DNA of 47,242 bases from an uncultured Muribaculaceae bacterium (lineage in GTDB: Bacteria; Bacteroidota; Bacteroidia; Bacteroidales; Muribaculaceae). Where the stretch lies: contig CAJUJB010000021.1 of NCBI GenBank assembly GCA_910586595.1, positions 1 through 47,242 of the forward strand. The letters run 5' to 3'. The notes below the pieces were generated by a model. That model was not told the DNA's origin. It searched no databases and saw only the letters and a list, made by a program, of their open reading frames with translations. Position numbers and translations under genes: made by a program. This document shows, piece after piece, positions 25,540 to 34,820 of the stretch. How positions within the stretch are numbered: position 1 is the first letter of the stretch; every line of letters begins with the position of its first letter.

Positions 25540-25547
25540 TACTTTTG
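25540..25547 (+). promoter_or_regulatory. -7 box for the glycosyltransferase gene
   Basis: TACTTTTG matches TAnnTTTG and ends only 4 bases before ATG 25552, so the transcript would begin at or inside the start codon. The real start may instead be TTG 25570. No clear -33 is present. Confidence 0.5.
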
Positions 25548-25551
25548 CAAC

Positions 25552-26454
25552 ATGGCACAACAAGCGTCCTTGATCACAATCGTAATTCCGGTCTACAACC
25601 GGGAGAGGACTTTGCGGCGCACACTCGACTCCATCTCGACGCAGACATCGCATGACTTCAACGTGATTTTGGTCGACAACAACTCGACCGATTCATCGGT
25701 AGCCATAATGCGCGCGTGGGCCTCCAGCCAAAACTTCGGAGTAAAGATTCTCCACGAAGCAAAACAAGGGGCAGCCTCAGCGCGCCAGACCGGACTCGAA
25801 GCCACAGAGACTTCGTGGACCATGTTCTTTGACTCAGACGACACCATGGAGCCGACGCATGTATTACGGGCAGCTGAAGCCATTAATGCAAATCCGGAAG
25901 CCGATATAATCTCGTGGGATGTGCGATACCACACCTCTGCGACCCAATGCCGGGTAAGATCCGGCGTAAAACAAGGTGATCAATACGGCTCGCTCTTCCA
26001 CGGCACGACCGGAAGCCAGCGTTATTGCGCACGCACAGCCTTATTCCTGAAAGCCGGAGGATGGAATGCTAATCTTGGTGTATGGGATGACATTGAGCTT
26101 GGTGCAAGACTGCTCGCGCTCGAGCCGAGAGTATTTCACCTGCAAGGCGCTCCGACTGTCGACATTTATCTCCAGCCCGACTCCATCACTAAAGGCGAGA
26201 GTACGGTAAATATAACGAAGGTCGAGCTGGCGCTCAACTGCATACTTGCCACACTCGGCCCGGAATACGCGCACTGGACAGCGTTAAAACTCATGATTTT
26301 AGCGGCCCATGCCCCTTCTGCTGAAGGCAGCCGACTACGAAAAAAAATACTTACACAGATTTCGGGCCACCACACTCTGCTGAGATTTGCCTACGCCTAC
26401 ACCCGCCTCGGACTACCCGGCATCGCTCGTCTGCTGAGGCCGTTGATGCAGTGA
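25552..26454 (+). CDS. Family 2 glycosyltransferase
   Basis: A 300-residue GT-A fold glycosyltransferase. The N-terminal nucleotide-binding strand is ITIVIPVYNRERTLRRTL, followed by VILVDNNSTDSS and the metal-binding acidic motif FFDSDDTMEP near residue 100 (the DxD equivalent). WDDIELGARLL resembles the ED motif that carries the catalytic base. There are no membrane helices, so the enzyme is cytosolic or peripheral and transfers a sugar from a nucleotide donor to an unknown acceptor, possibly a lipid or surface glycan. It stands alone between two minus-strand operons. If ATG 25552 is too close to the promoter, TTG 25570 would give the typical start LITIVIPVYN. Confidence 0.9.
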   Translation: MAQQASLITIVIPVYNRERTLRRTLDSISTQTSHDFNVILVDNNSTDSSVAIMRAWASSQNFGVKILHEAKQGAASARQTGLEATETSWTMFFDSDDTMEPTHVLRAAEAINANPEADIISWDVRYHTSATQCRVRSGVKQGDQYGSLFHGTTGSQRYCARTALFLKAGGWNANLGVWDDIELGARLLALEPRVFHLQGAPTVDIYLQPDSITKGESTVNITKVELALNCILATLGPEYAHWTALKLMILAAHAPSAEGSRLRKKILTQISGHHTLLRFAYAYTRLGLPGIARLLRPLMQ

Positions 26455-26455
26455 G

Positions 26456-26824
26456 TCATTCAAGCATGGCCAGCCCCTGCCTGAAATAGGCGGCCGCCGC
26501 ATCACCCTGGCGGACAACGGCGCCGTTCCATATCACAATGTCTATATCCACCGCCACGAAGGGTTGGGCCTGCGCGAGTTCCCTGACGCGGGTCTGATAG
26601 TCTTTGGTCATGCGCAGCGCCGTTTCATATGTGACAGTGGTGTGGAGCTCGACTACACGGTTGAGATAAGGAGCCACATCTCCGGCATACTCAGGGGCAG
26701 TAAGATATTTCGGGGTAGCCTTATTCACTACGCCAACGGCTCCAAGAAACTCAGAGGCGGCCTCGAGGCGCTCGGAGGCATCGGGCACATTGGCCCCCAG
26801 GCATATAACTGCTCTATTCGGCAT
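26456..26824 (-). CDS. HPPK-like (FolK-like) protein, short and degenerate
   Basis: A 122-residue protein resembling 6-hydroxymethyl-7,8-dihydropterin pyrophosphokinase of folate synthesis. The start AVICLGANVPDASERL fits the first strand (usually GSN), LNRVVELHTTVTYETALRMT fits the central part, and FVAVDIDIVIWNG keeps the two metal-binding aspartates. However the Arg/Trp-rich loop normally just before DIDI is replaced by AQAQPFVAV. The protein also ends about 35 residues early, at YFRQGLAMLE. It may be a trimmed HPPK or an inactive relative. It overlaps tex by 11 bases as the last gene of its operon, and stops one base from the convergent glycosyltransferase. Another folate gene, folB, lies at 39133. 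Confidence 0.7.
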   Translation of the reverse strand: MPNRAVICLGANVPDASERLEAASEFLGAVGVVNKATPKYLTAPEYAGDVAPYLNRVVELHTTVTYETALRMTKDYQTRVRELAQAQPFVAVDIDIVIWNGAVVRQGDAAAAYFRQGLAMLE

Positions 26825-28964
26825 CTTTCAGAGATAAACTAATGCGACGTCGTGCGGTATCGATGCCGATGACCTTGACATTTATACGTTGACCCAGATG
26901 AAGCACATCGGCAACAGAGGCCACACGTTTATGAGATAATTCCGATATGTGCAGCAGGCCATTCTCCTTTATACCGAGATCCACGAAGGCCCCGAAGGCT
27001 GTTATATTACCTACAATTCCGGGGATGGTCATGCCCTCGCGCAAATCATCGAATGACTCGACGGCAGCCTGAAAGGCGTCTTCATTGTCTTCTGTACGCG
27101 GATCACGGCCCGGCTTGCGTAGCTCTGCCACAATATCAGCAATAGTCTCTTTGCCGGCAACTCCGGCAGCTGCCAAAGCCTCGGCATCAATCTTATCGAG
27201 CACCTCAGGATTAGCAGGCAGATCTGCCACGGCAACCTTCAGCGAGCGGGCAATACGCGCCACTGCCGGGTAACTCTCAGGATGGATGCCGGTATTATCG
27301 AGCGGATCGGCACCATGAGGTACGCGGAGAAATCCGGCTGCCAACTCGAATGCCTTATCACCCAACCGGGGCACCTTGCGCAACTGCGCGCGTGAAGTAA
27401 AGTCGCCATTGGCCGCCCTATAAGCGATTATATTAGCTGCCAAAGCAGGCCCGATACCTGATATATAGGAGAGTAATTTCTCGGATGCGGTGTTGACATC
27501 GACACCTACGGCGTTGACACAACTCATCACCGTATAGTCAAGTGCGTCTTTAAGCCTCGATTGATCAACATCATGCTGGTATTGCCCGACGCCTATTGAT
27601 TTAGGGTCGATTTTCACCAGCTCGGCAAGAGGGTCAATCAGTCTGCGCCCGATCGAGACCGCCCCGCGCACAGTGACATCCTTATCGGGAAATTCGTGCC
27701 TGGCGATGTCGGATGCGGAGTAGACCGAAGCTCCGTTCTCGCTCACCACAAAGATGCGGGCCGGGTCAATTACCCGGGAGTCGCGTAGGAATTTTTCTGT
27801 CTCCCTCGACGCTGTGCCATTTCCGAGGGCCACCACCTCCAGATGGTATTTCTCAATCATTGCCGCAAGTGTGCGGCGCGATCCTTCTACATCGGCTCGC
27901 GGCGGCACGGGATAAATAACGGCATCGGAGAGTAGGTTTCCTTGCGCATCAAGTGCGACAACCTTGCAGCCTGTTCTGAATCCGGGGTCGAGAGCCAGCA
28001 CCCTATGGCCTTTCAAGGGGGAGGCCAGCAGCAACTGACGAAGATTTGAAGCAAAAATATCTATGGCCACCCGGTCGGCTTCATCTTTCAACTCTGCCGA
28101 GAGCTCATTCTCGACCGAAGGGCGGAGCAAACGCTTGGCGGCGTCGGCCACAGCATCTTCAATCACGGCAGCGCAAGCCTTGGATGCTTCACGCGGCACA
28201 TAGGCACGGCAAAGGGCATCGGTGAGAGAATCAGCCGCATCACCAAGCTCAAACTTCACTTTAAGCAAGCCCTCACGCTCGGCACGCCGGATAGCCAGAT
28301 ATTGGTGCGAGGAGATACGGCGCACGCTCTGTGAAAAATCGGCGTATTGGGCCAGCGGGGTGGCGCTTAGCTCGGCTACCTTATCTTTGGGTACGGAGCA
28401 TACGAGCGAGGCTGACCGGCGGTAAGCATTGCGGGTCATATTGCGCAGGCGTGCCGAATCGGCCGCCCATTCCGCAATTATGTCCGAGGCGCCTTCAAGG
28501 GCCTCATCGATAGTTTTCACATCGCCGTGCCCGACGAATCTGAGGGCCGAGGCATGGCAATCGGCAGCCCGCCCGGCCATGATGATACGCGCCAGGGGCT
28601 CCAGACCTTTCTCACGAGCTATAGCCGCACGTGTGCGTCGCCGGGGCTTGAACGGGGCATATATGTCCTCAACCTCCGTCATGGTCGATGCCTGCTCCAA
28701 CTGAGCGGCAATCTTATCGGTCATCGCACCGGCGGCTTCGATAGCCTCTTTCACAAAGTCCTTGCGTGCCTGCAACTGGCGTTCCTGTGCCAGAGCACTC
28801 TCTATAGCCCTGACGGCAACCTCATCGAGCGAGCCTGTACGTTCCTTGCGGTATCGGCTTATGAAAGGTACTGTAGCACCGCCGTCGAGCAGTTCAGCCG
28901 TAGCCTCAACGGCTTTTAGGGGCAACGACAATCGTGAGGCCACCGCCTGGAAAATTGTATTCAT
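26814..28964 (-). CDS. tex: Tex-family S1 RNA-binding protein
   Basis: A 716-residue Tex/YhgF-like nucleic-acid-binding protein related to eukaryotic Spt6, associated with transcription. The N-terminal helical part has FISRYRKERTGSLDE, followed by ASTMTEVEDIYAPFKPRRRTRA. The YqgF-like RNase-H fold contains VLALDPGFRTGCKVVALD, and helix-hairpin-helix repeats are in the middle (SYISGIGPALAANIIAYR). A C-terminal S1 domain (about 645-716) starts GMTIPGIVGNITAFGAFVDLG. Length and domain order are typical. It overlaps the metallophosphoesterase gene by 4 bases and the HPPK-like gene by 11, so it is coupled to both. Confidence 0.95.
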   Translation of the reverse strand: MNTIFQAVASRLSLPLKAVEATAELLDGGATVPFISRYRKERTGSLDEVAVRAIESALAQERQLQARKDFVKEAIEAAGAMTDKIAAQLEQASTMTEVEDIYAPFKPRRRTRAAIAREKGLEPLARIIMAGRAADCHASALRFVGHGDVKTIDEALEGASDIIAEWAADSARLRNMTRNAYRRSASLVCSVPKDKVAELSATPLAQYADFSQSVRRISSHQYLAIRRAEREGLLKVKFELGDAADSLTDALCRAYVPREASKACAAVIEDAVADAAKRLLRPSVENELSAELKDEADRVAIDIFASNLRQLLLASPLKGHRVLALDPGFRTGCKVVALDAQGNLLSDAVIYPVPPRADVEGSRRTLAAMIEKYHLEVVALGNGTASRETEKFLRDSRVIDPARIFVVSENGASVYSASDIARHEFPDKDVTVRGAVSIGRRLIDPLAELVKIDPKSIGVGQYQHDVDQSRLKDALDYTVMSCVNAVGVDVNTASEKLLSYISGIGPALAANIIAYRAANGDFTSRAQLRKVPRLGDKAFELAAGFLRVPHGADPLDNTGIHPESYPAVARIARSLKVAVADLPANPEVLDKIDAEALAAAGVAGKETIADIVAELRKPGRDPRTEDNEDAFQAAVESFDDLREGMTIPGIVGNITAFGAFVDLGIKENGLLHISELSHKRVASVADVLHLGQRINVKVIGIDTARRRISLSLKDAE

Positions 28965-30151
28965 CTGCTGAATTTAAAGAGAGTTATTTCAGGAGTTGCA
29001 CCGATTCGGGCCGGCATCCCCACCTCCCCGATGCCGATATTGACATAGAGGTCGTGCGCGCGGTCGGAGTCGGAGTACATGCCGCCCCAGGTCTTATAGC
29101 GGAATACGGCAGGAGAAATTCTGCCGAAAGCCACCTGCATGGCATGAGTATGGCCAGATAAGGTAAGGGCTATATTTTTATCTGGGCTTTCCGCGATGTC
29201 GGCCGACCAATGGGCAGGATTATGCGACAGAAGTATCTTGAATGCCGGATCGGCAAGATCGCCGCTATACGCAACATCAAGATCGCCATAAATGGGGAAG
29301 GGAGGATCTCCTATATTCTCCACACCGATAAGCACGATAGAGTCAGAGCCGGCATAGAATGTGTGGCTCTCATTATTGAGCATATGCCATCCCATCTGGG
29401 CCTGCATATCTTTGAGCAGCATCATATTCACCTCTTTGGCTTCATCTGACGGCCAATTGTAATAATCGCCGTAGTCGTGGTTGCCGAGAATGGAGTAGAC
29501 TCCCATCGGAGCCTCCAGGCGGCTAAGGGTGCTCACAAATGGAGCAAGCTCATCGGTGCGACGGTTGACTATATCGCCGGTGAAGACGATCAGATCGGGA
29601 TGGAGTGCGTTGACGGCATCGACGACCTTGGCCACATATGCCGTATCGGCGCCATAGCTGCCTACGTGCAGATCGGAAATCTGAGCGACCGTCAAGCCTT
29701 GGAATGCCTCAGGCAAAGCCGGATTGGTGTAGTCGATCTCCACCACATCGATATTATAGCGGTTGACGAGGGCGCCCCACCACATGAGCAGGAACGCACC
29801 GACACCGAATACAATCGGGAGCGAGCGAACAACTCTGTTGCGAGCGAACTTGCACACCAGGTCAAACAGGACACCTATGTATTTAGAAATATATATGCTG
29901 AAATACGAGAATAGTGCCCACATGATGCCGACAAGGTCGGAGTCGGAGGCTGACTTCTTGGGCCAGCATATCATCACCACCAGGAACAAGGCCAAGGCTA
30001 TGGAAGACCACAGCGAGAAGGGGCGCCAGAACGCTGCCGCACGTCGACAACGGCGCCATACAGCCCGGCAGATATACCAATCGACGAGGGCGTCGAGTAT
30101 AAGTACGGGCAAGATAAGGAGTAGAGGTAGTCTCATATCAATCAGTCGCAA
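28961..30151 (-). CDS. Membrane-anchored metallophosphoesterase
   Basis: A 396-residue protein with four N-terminal membrane segments (about 7-30, 46-63, 74-95 and 110-130), then a calcineurin-like phosphoesterase domain facing one side of the membrane. Metal-binding motifs are intact: ISDLHVG (Asp160, His162), FTGDIVNR (Asp193), LGNHDYG (Asn224, His225), LSHNPAH and SGHTHAMQ. This is the YkuE-type arrangement; relatives hydrolyse phosphodiester or lipid-linked phosphate such as UDP-diacylglucosamine, but the substrate here is unknown. The gene overlaps the acyltransferase gene by 10 bases and tex by 4. Adjacent envelope genes suggest a lipid-related role. Confidence 0.88.
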   Translation of the reverse strand: MRLIDMRLPLLLILPVLILDALVDWYICRAVWRRCRRAAAFWRPFSLWSSIALALFLVVMICWPKKSASDSDLVGIMWALFSYFSIYISKYIGVLFDLVCKFARNRVVRSLPIVFGVGAFLLMWWGALVNRYNIDVVEIDYTNPALPEAFQGLTVAQISDLHVGSYGADTAYVAKVVDAVNALHPDLIVFTGDIVNRRTDELAPFVSTLSRLEAPMGVYSILGNHDYGDYYNWPSDEAKEVNMMLLKDMQAQMGWHMLNNESHTFYAGSDSIVLIGVENIGDPPFPIYGDLDVAYSGDLADPAFKILLSHNPAHWSADIAESPDKNIALTLSGHTHAMQVAFGRISPAVFRYKTWGGMYSDSDRAHDLYVNIGIGEVGMPARIGATPEITLFKFSR

Positions 30152-31338
30152 TTCTCGCAGTCGAGGGCTGTGAGCTGGTTTTTAAGAGGGTTAGCATACA
30201 TGGTGAGCATCATCCGGCGCATGAATACCTTTTCATCGTCGGTAATGTCGGGCACATCGACCTTAGCAAGCTGGGCATCGATATAGGCATCGAAGGCCTC
30301 CACATCGGATGCCGTGTAGTGTGATGCATAGCGGTCGGAGCCAGAATCCTCGTCGTAGGCAATGTAATTGCAGGGGAAGATGCGGTATCCGCAATGAATC
30401 GAACGGTCGATAATATCGCAAGCCTTGCGCACAACTTCACCACGGTCAGTTGAGGGATGGGCTTCCAGGTCGGCATTGATGCACTTGCCTAAATGGAAAT
30501 GCACACGGCCCTTCTGACGCAGCAGGCCCGTCTCCATGCTGAAGAGGTCGTCGCGCTGGCTCTTTTTGAAATCCGGATCACGGCGTTTGAGCAGGAACTC
30601 GCGCACCTTCAGGTAATCGTTAGGATCGTACTCATATGAGATTGACACCGGCATAATGTTGAGGGCCAGAAGATTGCTCTTTGAGTCACCGCCCCCGGCG
30701 AGCGATAGCATCTTCACAACACTCTCCTGCGTGCGGTCGTTGGAGTCTTTGGCTCGGCCTTCACGCTGGGCAATCCACAGCGACTCTTTCATGTCGAGAA
30801 TCACATGATGTATGTATCCCGAGAGCTGTTTGGCGGCTTCGAGTGCCTGGCGTACACCAGTGTCTCGCTTAACAATAAAACTACGGTTAAGCTTCACCAG
30901 ATCGGTGATCCAATCAAAAATCAGAAGATTGTTGCCGATGGCCACCTGGGTGAGAGGGAGATTCTCCCTTATGAAGCACAGGTTGAGGAAAGACGCATCG
31001 AGCACAATGTCGCGGTGATTTGTGATGAAGGTGTAAGGCACCGTGGGGTCATAATTATCAAGACCGCTTACCGAGAGGCCACGTGTAGTCTTCGATACAA
31101 GCAGCTCAAGGAAGGGGCCCATGATTTTCCGCTGGAAATCCATCTGGGATTTCACAGTCAGGAGCCTCTCAACGAATTCGTCGTAGTTGACATCGGGCAT
31201 CACGTAACGCACGGCATGCTCGAAGCCGGGTTCTTTAACTAACTCGGCAATCTTTTCGTGAAACTGATGGTCATCGTAAGGCCTTATGTCGGCATACGGA
31301 TCGTTGTTTATGTCGTTATGCAGTATAGTCTGTGTCAT
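30142..31338 (-). CDS. Glycerolipid-type acyltransferase
   Basis: A 398-residue PlsB/PlsC-superfamily acyltransferase. Motif I is TNHRDIVLD, with His108 and Asp114: five residues lie between them instead of the four in the standard HX4D. Motif II is RSFIVKRD and motif III is AQREGRAKDSNDRT, a recognised variant of EGxRS in related bacterial acyltransferases. No transmembrane helix is obvious, so it is probably peripheral to the inner membrane and moves an acyl chain to a glycerol phosphate or other lipid head group. It sits 57 bases after the OstA-like gene and overlaps the metallophosphoesterase gene, in a run of envelope genes. Confidence 0.85.
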   Translation of the reverse strand: MTQTILHNDINNDPYADIRPYDDHQFHEKIAELVKEPGFEHAVRYVMPDVNYDEFVERLLTVKSQMDFQRKIMGPFLELLVSKTTRGLSVSGLDNYDPTVPYTFITNHRDIVLDASFLNLCFIRENLPLTQVAIGNNLLIFDWITDLVKLNRSFIVKRDTGVRQALEAAKQLSGYIHHVILDMKESLWIAQREGRAKDSNDRTQESVVKMLSLAGGGDSKSNLLALNIMPVSISYEYDPNDYLKVREFLLKRRDPDFKKSQRDDLFSMETGLLRQKGRVHFHLGKCINADLEAHPSTDRGEVVRKACDIIDRSIHCGYRIFPCNYIAYDEDSGSDRYASHYTASDVEAFDAYIDAQLAKVDVPDITDDEKVFMRRMMLTMYANPLKNQLTALDCENCD

Positions 31339-31395
31339 GTCAATGTGTGTTTAGTGCACTGTAAGACAAACAAAGAGTGATAGCTTAGAGTTGGA

Positions 31396-33186
31396 TTATT
31401 CTGGAGGATTCGCTGGTGCGGAGAGGGTATCGGGCGGAATGATGCCGTCGGGGCGCTCATGCAGCGGCGACAGAGGCGGTCGGGGAATTTCGGGAATGCC
31501 ACGGCCAAGCGCCTGCATTATGTCTTCCATCGCTGGCGGTACGGTAAAAATATCGGTGGGCGATTGCGGCCGCATATCGGCGAACCACTTGAATTTAGGC
31601 AGGTAATAAATACTCTTCTTGGCAAGGAAAAGAGGGGTTGCGGCTCCGGTAGTCTCGGGCCACATCTTTATCCTTTCGGTAGTACGGCCCTTGAAGGTGG
31701 CAGTGAGGAAGCTGCTCTGGGCATTGACGATCTTGTTGATAGTCGAATCCGACTCCTCGGGATACATGATAATCTCCACATTGCCGTTTATATCGAGCTG
31801 CCGCATCTCACCGTCAATAAAGTAGGCAATCATTTCTTTTCCGCTGAGCTGATTGTAGTGCTCGGCCTCTATGTGCTGGGCGGTGAAACCCTGGTCGGGG
31901 AGGATGGCCTTCTCGATAGTTGAATCGTTGAGTTGGAGTTCTATTACATTTCCGAATACCTGCTGGTCTTCATTCCACACCACAGGATTAATGAACATGC
32001 GGAGCATGGAATCGGCCTGCGTGAAGCGCATGGAGTCGCATACCCCCTGCATATCATTGCGGAAGAAACGTACACGCGGGTAAACCACAGCCACATGGGT
32101 GGTATCGACACGGATGCTTGCAGGCGTCTGAGCCACGGTGTCGGCGGCGATATGTGTGCTGTCGTATCGGGCAAACGACTGTATATATTTTCCGTGGAGA
32201 TAGAGGGTGTCGGGGCCCGAAAATTCTTTGATCAACGCGCGGCCTGTCGCAAAAGAACTATCGGCCAACTCGTTGTAATATCCATAGTCGGCATGAAGCT
32301 CGACGTGGTGCGCTGTATCGGTGAGCACCATAGCGCCGAATGCCTCTCCATAGCCTGCCGTGCGGTCGTAGAAAATAGTGTCGGCCGTCAGGGTCTGTCC
32401 TTGCGAGGTTACTACAAGCGAGCGGTCGAAGAGGGTTGTGCGGTTGCTGTCGGTGTCATACACCCCCAGCCGGGTATAGACAGTGCCGCGGGCATTTATT
32501 ACGGTTGATGGCGAGTGGAGCTCGGCCACATGGGTGGCTGTGTTGTAGTACAGAGTATCGGAGAATATATCGAGCGTATCGCTTGTATTGCGCGAGTTCA
32601 GATGGACGTTGGTGTAGAAGTTGGCTTCTTTGGTTGACGGGGCATATTCCCCATAGAGTGATGTGAGGGTGTTGGAAGGGTCAGTCAATGTACCGCCTAC
32701 CTCATAGTATCCCAGATCGTATTTAAGGTCGTAGATAAATACATCGGTCTGTAGTTCCACATCGCGGTTGATGAGACGCACCTTCTTGCCAGCATCGGCA
32801 TAGAGGGTGGCGACTTCGGAGACGCCATCGAAATTCAGCTCATCGGCAAAGACAAAGAGGGTGTCGCCCTGCTCCATGCTCACATTACCGAAGGCGTCCA
32901 TCGACTCGGTTTCAGAAAAATAATGGGCGCTGTCGCAGCGCATTATCATCGGGCCTTTAGTGAAGACCACGTCTCCGGTAAGAATCATGAATGAATCATC
33001 GGGATTCTTGAGGAGTAAGTCGGCTCTTTCGAGGAAGACGCGGTTGCCAGCCGAGCGGTCGGCCGAAGGGATGGTAGGGCGTATGTCGGGCACATCCTGC
33101 CGGGGGGCGGACGTACGTGCCACAATCGCCGGCAAAGCAAACGCCAGCAACAATGTGATGACTATGCAAAGTTTTTTACTATGCAA
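31396..33186 (-). CDS. OstA-like exported protein
   Basis: A 596-residue exported protein containing repeated LptA/OstA-type beta strands (for example FMILTGDVVFTKGPMIMRCD, then FGNVSMEQGDTLFVFADELN). In LptA/LptD such strands bind lipopolysaccharide. The long C-terminal part is specific to Bacteroidales. No ATG is available in this frame after the preceding stop, so TTG 33186 is the likely start; it gives signal peptide MHSKKLCIVITLLLAFALPA. It lies 66 bases after the SurA-like isomerase gene, a pairing that fits outer-membrane assembly. A lipopolysaccharide-transport role is inferred from the fold. Confidence 0.85.
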   Translation of the reverse strand: MHSKKLCIVITLLLAFALPAIVARTSAPRQDVPDIRPTIPSADRSAGNRVFLERADLLLKNPDDSFMILTGDVVFTKGPMIMRCDSAHYFSETESMDAFGNVSMEQGDTLFVFADELNFDGVSEVATLYADAGKKVRLINRDVELQTDVFIYDLKYDLGYYEVGGTLTDPSNTLTSLYGEYAPSTKEANFYTNVHLNSRNTSDTLDIFSDTLYYNTATHVAELHSPSTVINARGTVYTRLGVYDTDSNRTTLFDRSLVVTSQGQTLTADTIFYDRTAGYGEAFGAMVLTDTAHHVELHADYGYYNELADSSFATGRALIKEFSGPDTLYLHGKYIQSFARYDSTHIAADTVAQTPASIRVDTTHVAVVYPRVRFFRNDMQGVCDSMRFTQADSMLRMFINPVVWNEDQQVFGNVIELQLNDSTIEKAILPDQGFTAQHIEAEHYNQLSGKEMIAYFIDGEMRQLDINGNVEIIMYPEESDSTINKIVNAQSSFLTATFKGRTTERIKMWPETTGAATPLFLAKKSIYYLPKFKWFADMRPQSPTDIFTVPPAMEDIMQALGRGIPEIPRPPLSPLHERPDGIIPPDTLSAPANPPE

Positions 33187-33252
33187 GATATTACGCTTGA
33201 GTTTCTTAGAGAAAACTTACCGGAGCTCGGCGCTCCATTCCGACCGAGGATA

Positions 33253-34632
33253 TTATTCCTGGCTCTGACGGGTCTTGATCCAGCCTTGATGCTGGAAGTC
33301 GCAGCCACGCCAGCCATCTTCTACACGCACGTAAGTCTCCTTGATTTTGTTTGCAAGCCATTTGTCTACAATAGCCTGTTTCTGCGACTCCTCGTACATA
33401 TCCTTAATGGTCTGGAAGTCATCAGCCAGATTGGCTGCATGGGCGTCGATACGGTTGGTCAGGCGCACCATGGCCACAATCTCGCGGTCGCGCTTCGGGT
33501 CACGCATGATGAAAGGCTGAGAAATCTCACCCGGCTGGAGCTGGCCCACGGCTTTTGCCACTTCCTGAGGGAGCTCCGACATTTCGAAGCGGGTTGTACC
33601 GGTAGTGGAGTTTACCATCACGCCATTGCTGAGGCGGGTATCCTTGTCCTGCGACACAAGGCGGACAGCCTCTTCGAATGTAAGGCGATGGTTATCAACA
33701 ATGTCAGCGTGCAAACTATCGAGGCGGGTCACAGCCTCAACGAGGTCTTTCTCCGCAACTTTGGGGCGGAGAAGTATATGGCGCGTATTGATGCGGTCGC
33801 CACGCTTCTCGATGAGCTGGATAATGTGGAAACCGTATTCAGTCTCGACTATCTTCGACACCTTTTTGGGGTCGTTGAGGTTGAATGCCACGGCAGCATA
33901 TTCGGGCACGAGCTGTCCACGGCCCATGAAGCCGAGTTCGCCACCACGCACACTCGATCCGGGATCCTCTGAGTAGAGAATGGCCAGGGTAGAGAATTCA
34001 CTCTCGCCGCGTGTGACACGATCGGCATAGTCGCGGAGACGGGCCTTCACATCGTCAATTTCCTGGCGAGGAATGATGGGGTTGAGCGTAAGCACCTGCA
34101 CTTCAACCTGAAGAGGCACGAAAGGCACACTGTCGGCAGGCAGCTGGTCGAAATAACGGCGCACATCGCCCGGAGTCACCTTAAGATTTTTGGTGAGGCC
34201 GGCACGCACCTGCTGCACGCGGGCACGGTTGCGCATATTGGTGGCGTAGTATTCACGGATTTCAGCTATGGGCTTACGGAAGTACTGCTCTACCTTCTCA
34301 CGCGAGCCGAGGTTGTTGATCAGATAGTTGAGCTGGCTCTCGACCTGCATCTGCACCATTGACTCCTGCACTTCGACAGTGTCGATGTCGGCCTGATGAA
34401 GGAAAAGACGCTCAATTGCAATCTGCTCGGGGATATAACAATAAGGGTCGCCGGGAACCTGTGCGCGGTCGCTCAGCAACTCCTGATACATCTCTTCTAT
34501 CTCCGATTTATATATGGGCTCGTCGCCAATCATCCAGGCCACTTCTTCAATCACATTGTTGCCGGGTGCGGCCGCAAAAACAGCGGCGGCTATGACAAGG
34601 GCAATGCCCGCAAAAATACTTTTTTTCTTCAT
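33253..34632 (-). CDS. SurA-like periplasmic peptidyl-prolyl isomerase
   Basis: About 459 residues from ATG 34632 (MKKKSIFAGIALVIAAAVFA, a signal peptide). The frame extends to TTG 34662, but that overlaps the -7 box, so the ATG is chosen; it follows an AAGGAG ribosome site. A SurA-type N-terminal chaperone region (about 28-165) is followed by a parvulin domain (about 170-285; FSTLAILYSEDPGSSVRGGELGF is its core) and a second parvulin-like domain (from TRHILLRPKV). It would assist outer-membrane protein folding. It is the first gene of the long minus-strand operon that ends with the HPPK-like gene. Confidence 0.9.
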   Translation of the reverse strand: MKKKSIFAGIALVIAAAVFAAAPGNNVIEEVAWMIGDEPIYKSEIEEMYQELLSDRAQVPGDPYCYIPEQIAIERLFLHQADIDTVEVQESMVQMQVESQLNYLINNLGSREKVEQYFRKPIAEIREYYATNMRNRARVQQVRAGLTKNLKVTPGDVRRYFDQLPADSVPFVPLQVEVQVLTLNPIIPRQEIDDVKARLRDYADRVTRGESEFSTLAILYSEDPGSSVRGGELGFMGRGQLVPEYAAVAFNLNDPKKVSKIVETEYGFHIIQLIEKRGDRINTRHILLRPKVAEKDLVEAVTRLDSLHADIVDNHRLTFEEAVRLVSQDKDTRLSNGVMVNSTTGTTRFEMSELPQEVAKAVGQLQPGEISQPFIMRDPKRDREIVAMVRLTNRIDAHAANLADDFQTIKDMYEESQKQAIVDKWLANKIKETYVRVEDGWRGCDFQHQGWIKTRQSQE

Positions 34633-34659
34633 TTTCTTCTCCTTTATAGGGAATGTGTG

Positions 34660-34667
34660 CAAAGTTA
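34660..34667 (-). promoter_or_regulatory. -7 box for the SurA-like operon
   Basis: On the minus strand TAACTTTG (34667-34660) matches TAnnTTTG. The transcript would begin near 34655, about 22 bases before ATG 34632. It stands back to back with the gyrB promoter. Confidence 0.65.
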
Positions 34668-34744
34668 AGCCATTTTTTGCAATCAGCCCTTGCCGTTAAA
34701 GTTTTTTATCAATTGATACACCAAGTAGATGCCGCGGCGTCAGT

Positions 34745-34775
34745 TTTGCCATATCAATAATTTTTTGTACCTTTG
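34745..34775 (+). promoter_or_regulatory. Promoter of gyrB
   Basis: TTTG (34745-34748) and TACCTTTG (34768-34775) are separated by 19 bases, a full match to the Bacteroidales consensus. The transcript should begin near 34780, leaving a leader of about 40 bases before ATG 34821. Confidence 0.82.
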
Positions 34776-34820
34776 TAAGCTTAAAAATAGAACTCACATT
34801 CTGAATCATATTTACCAAAC

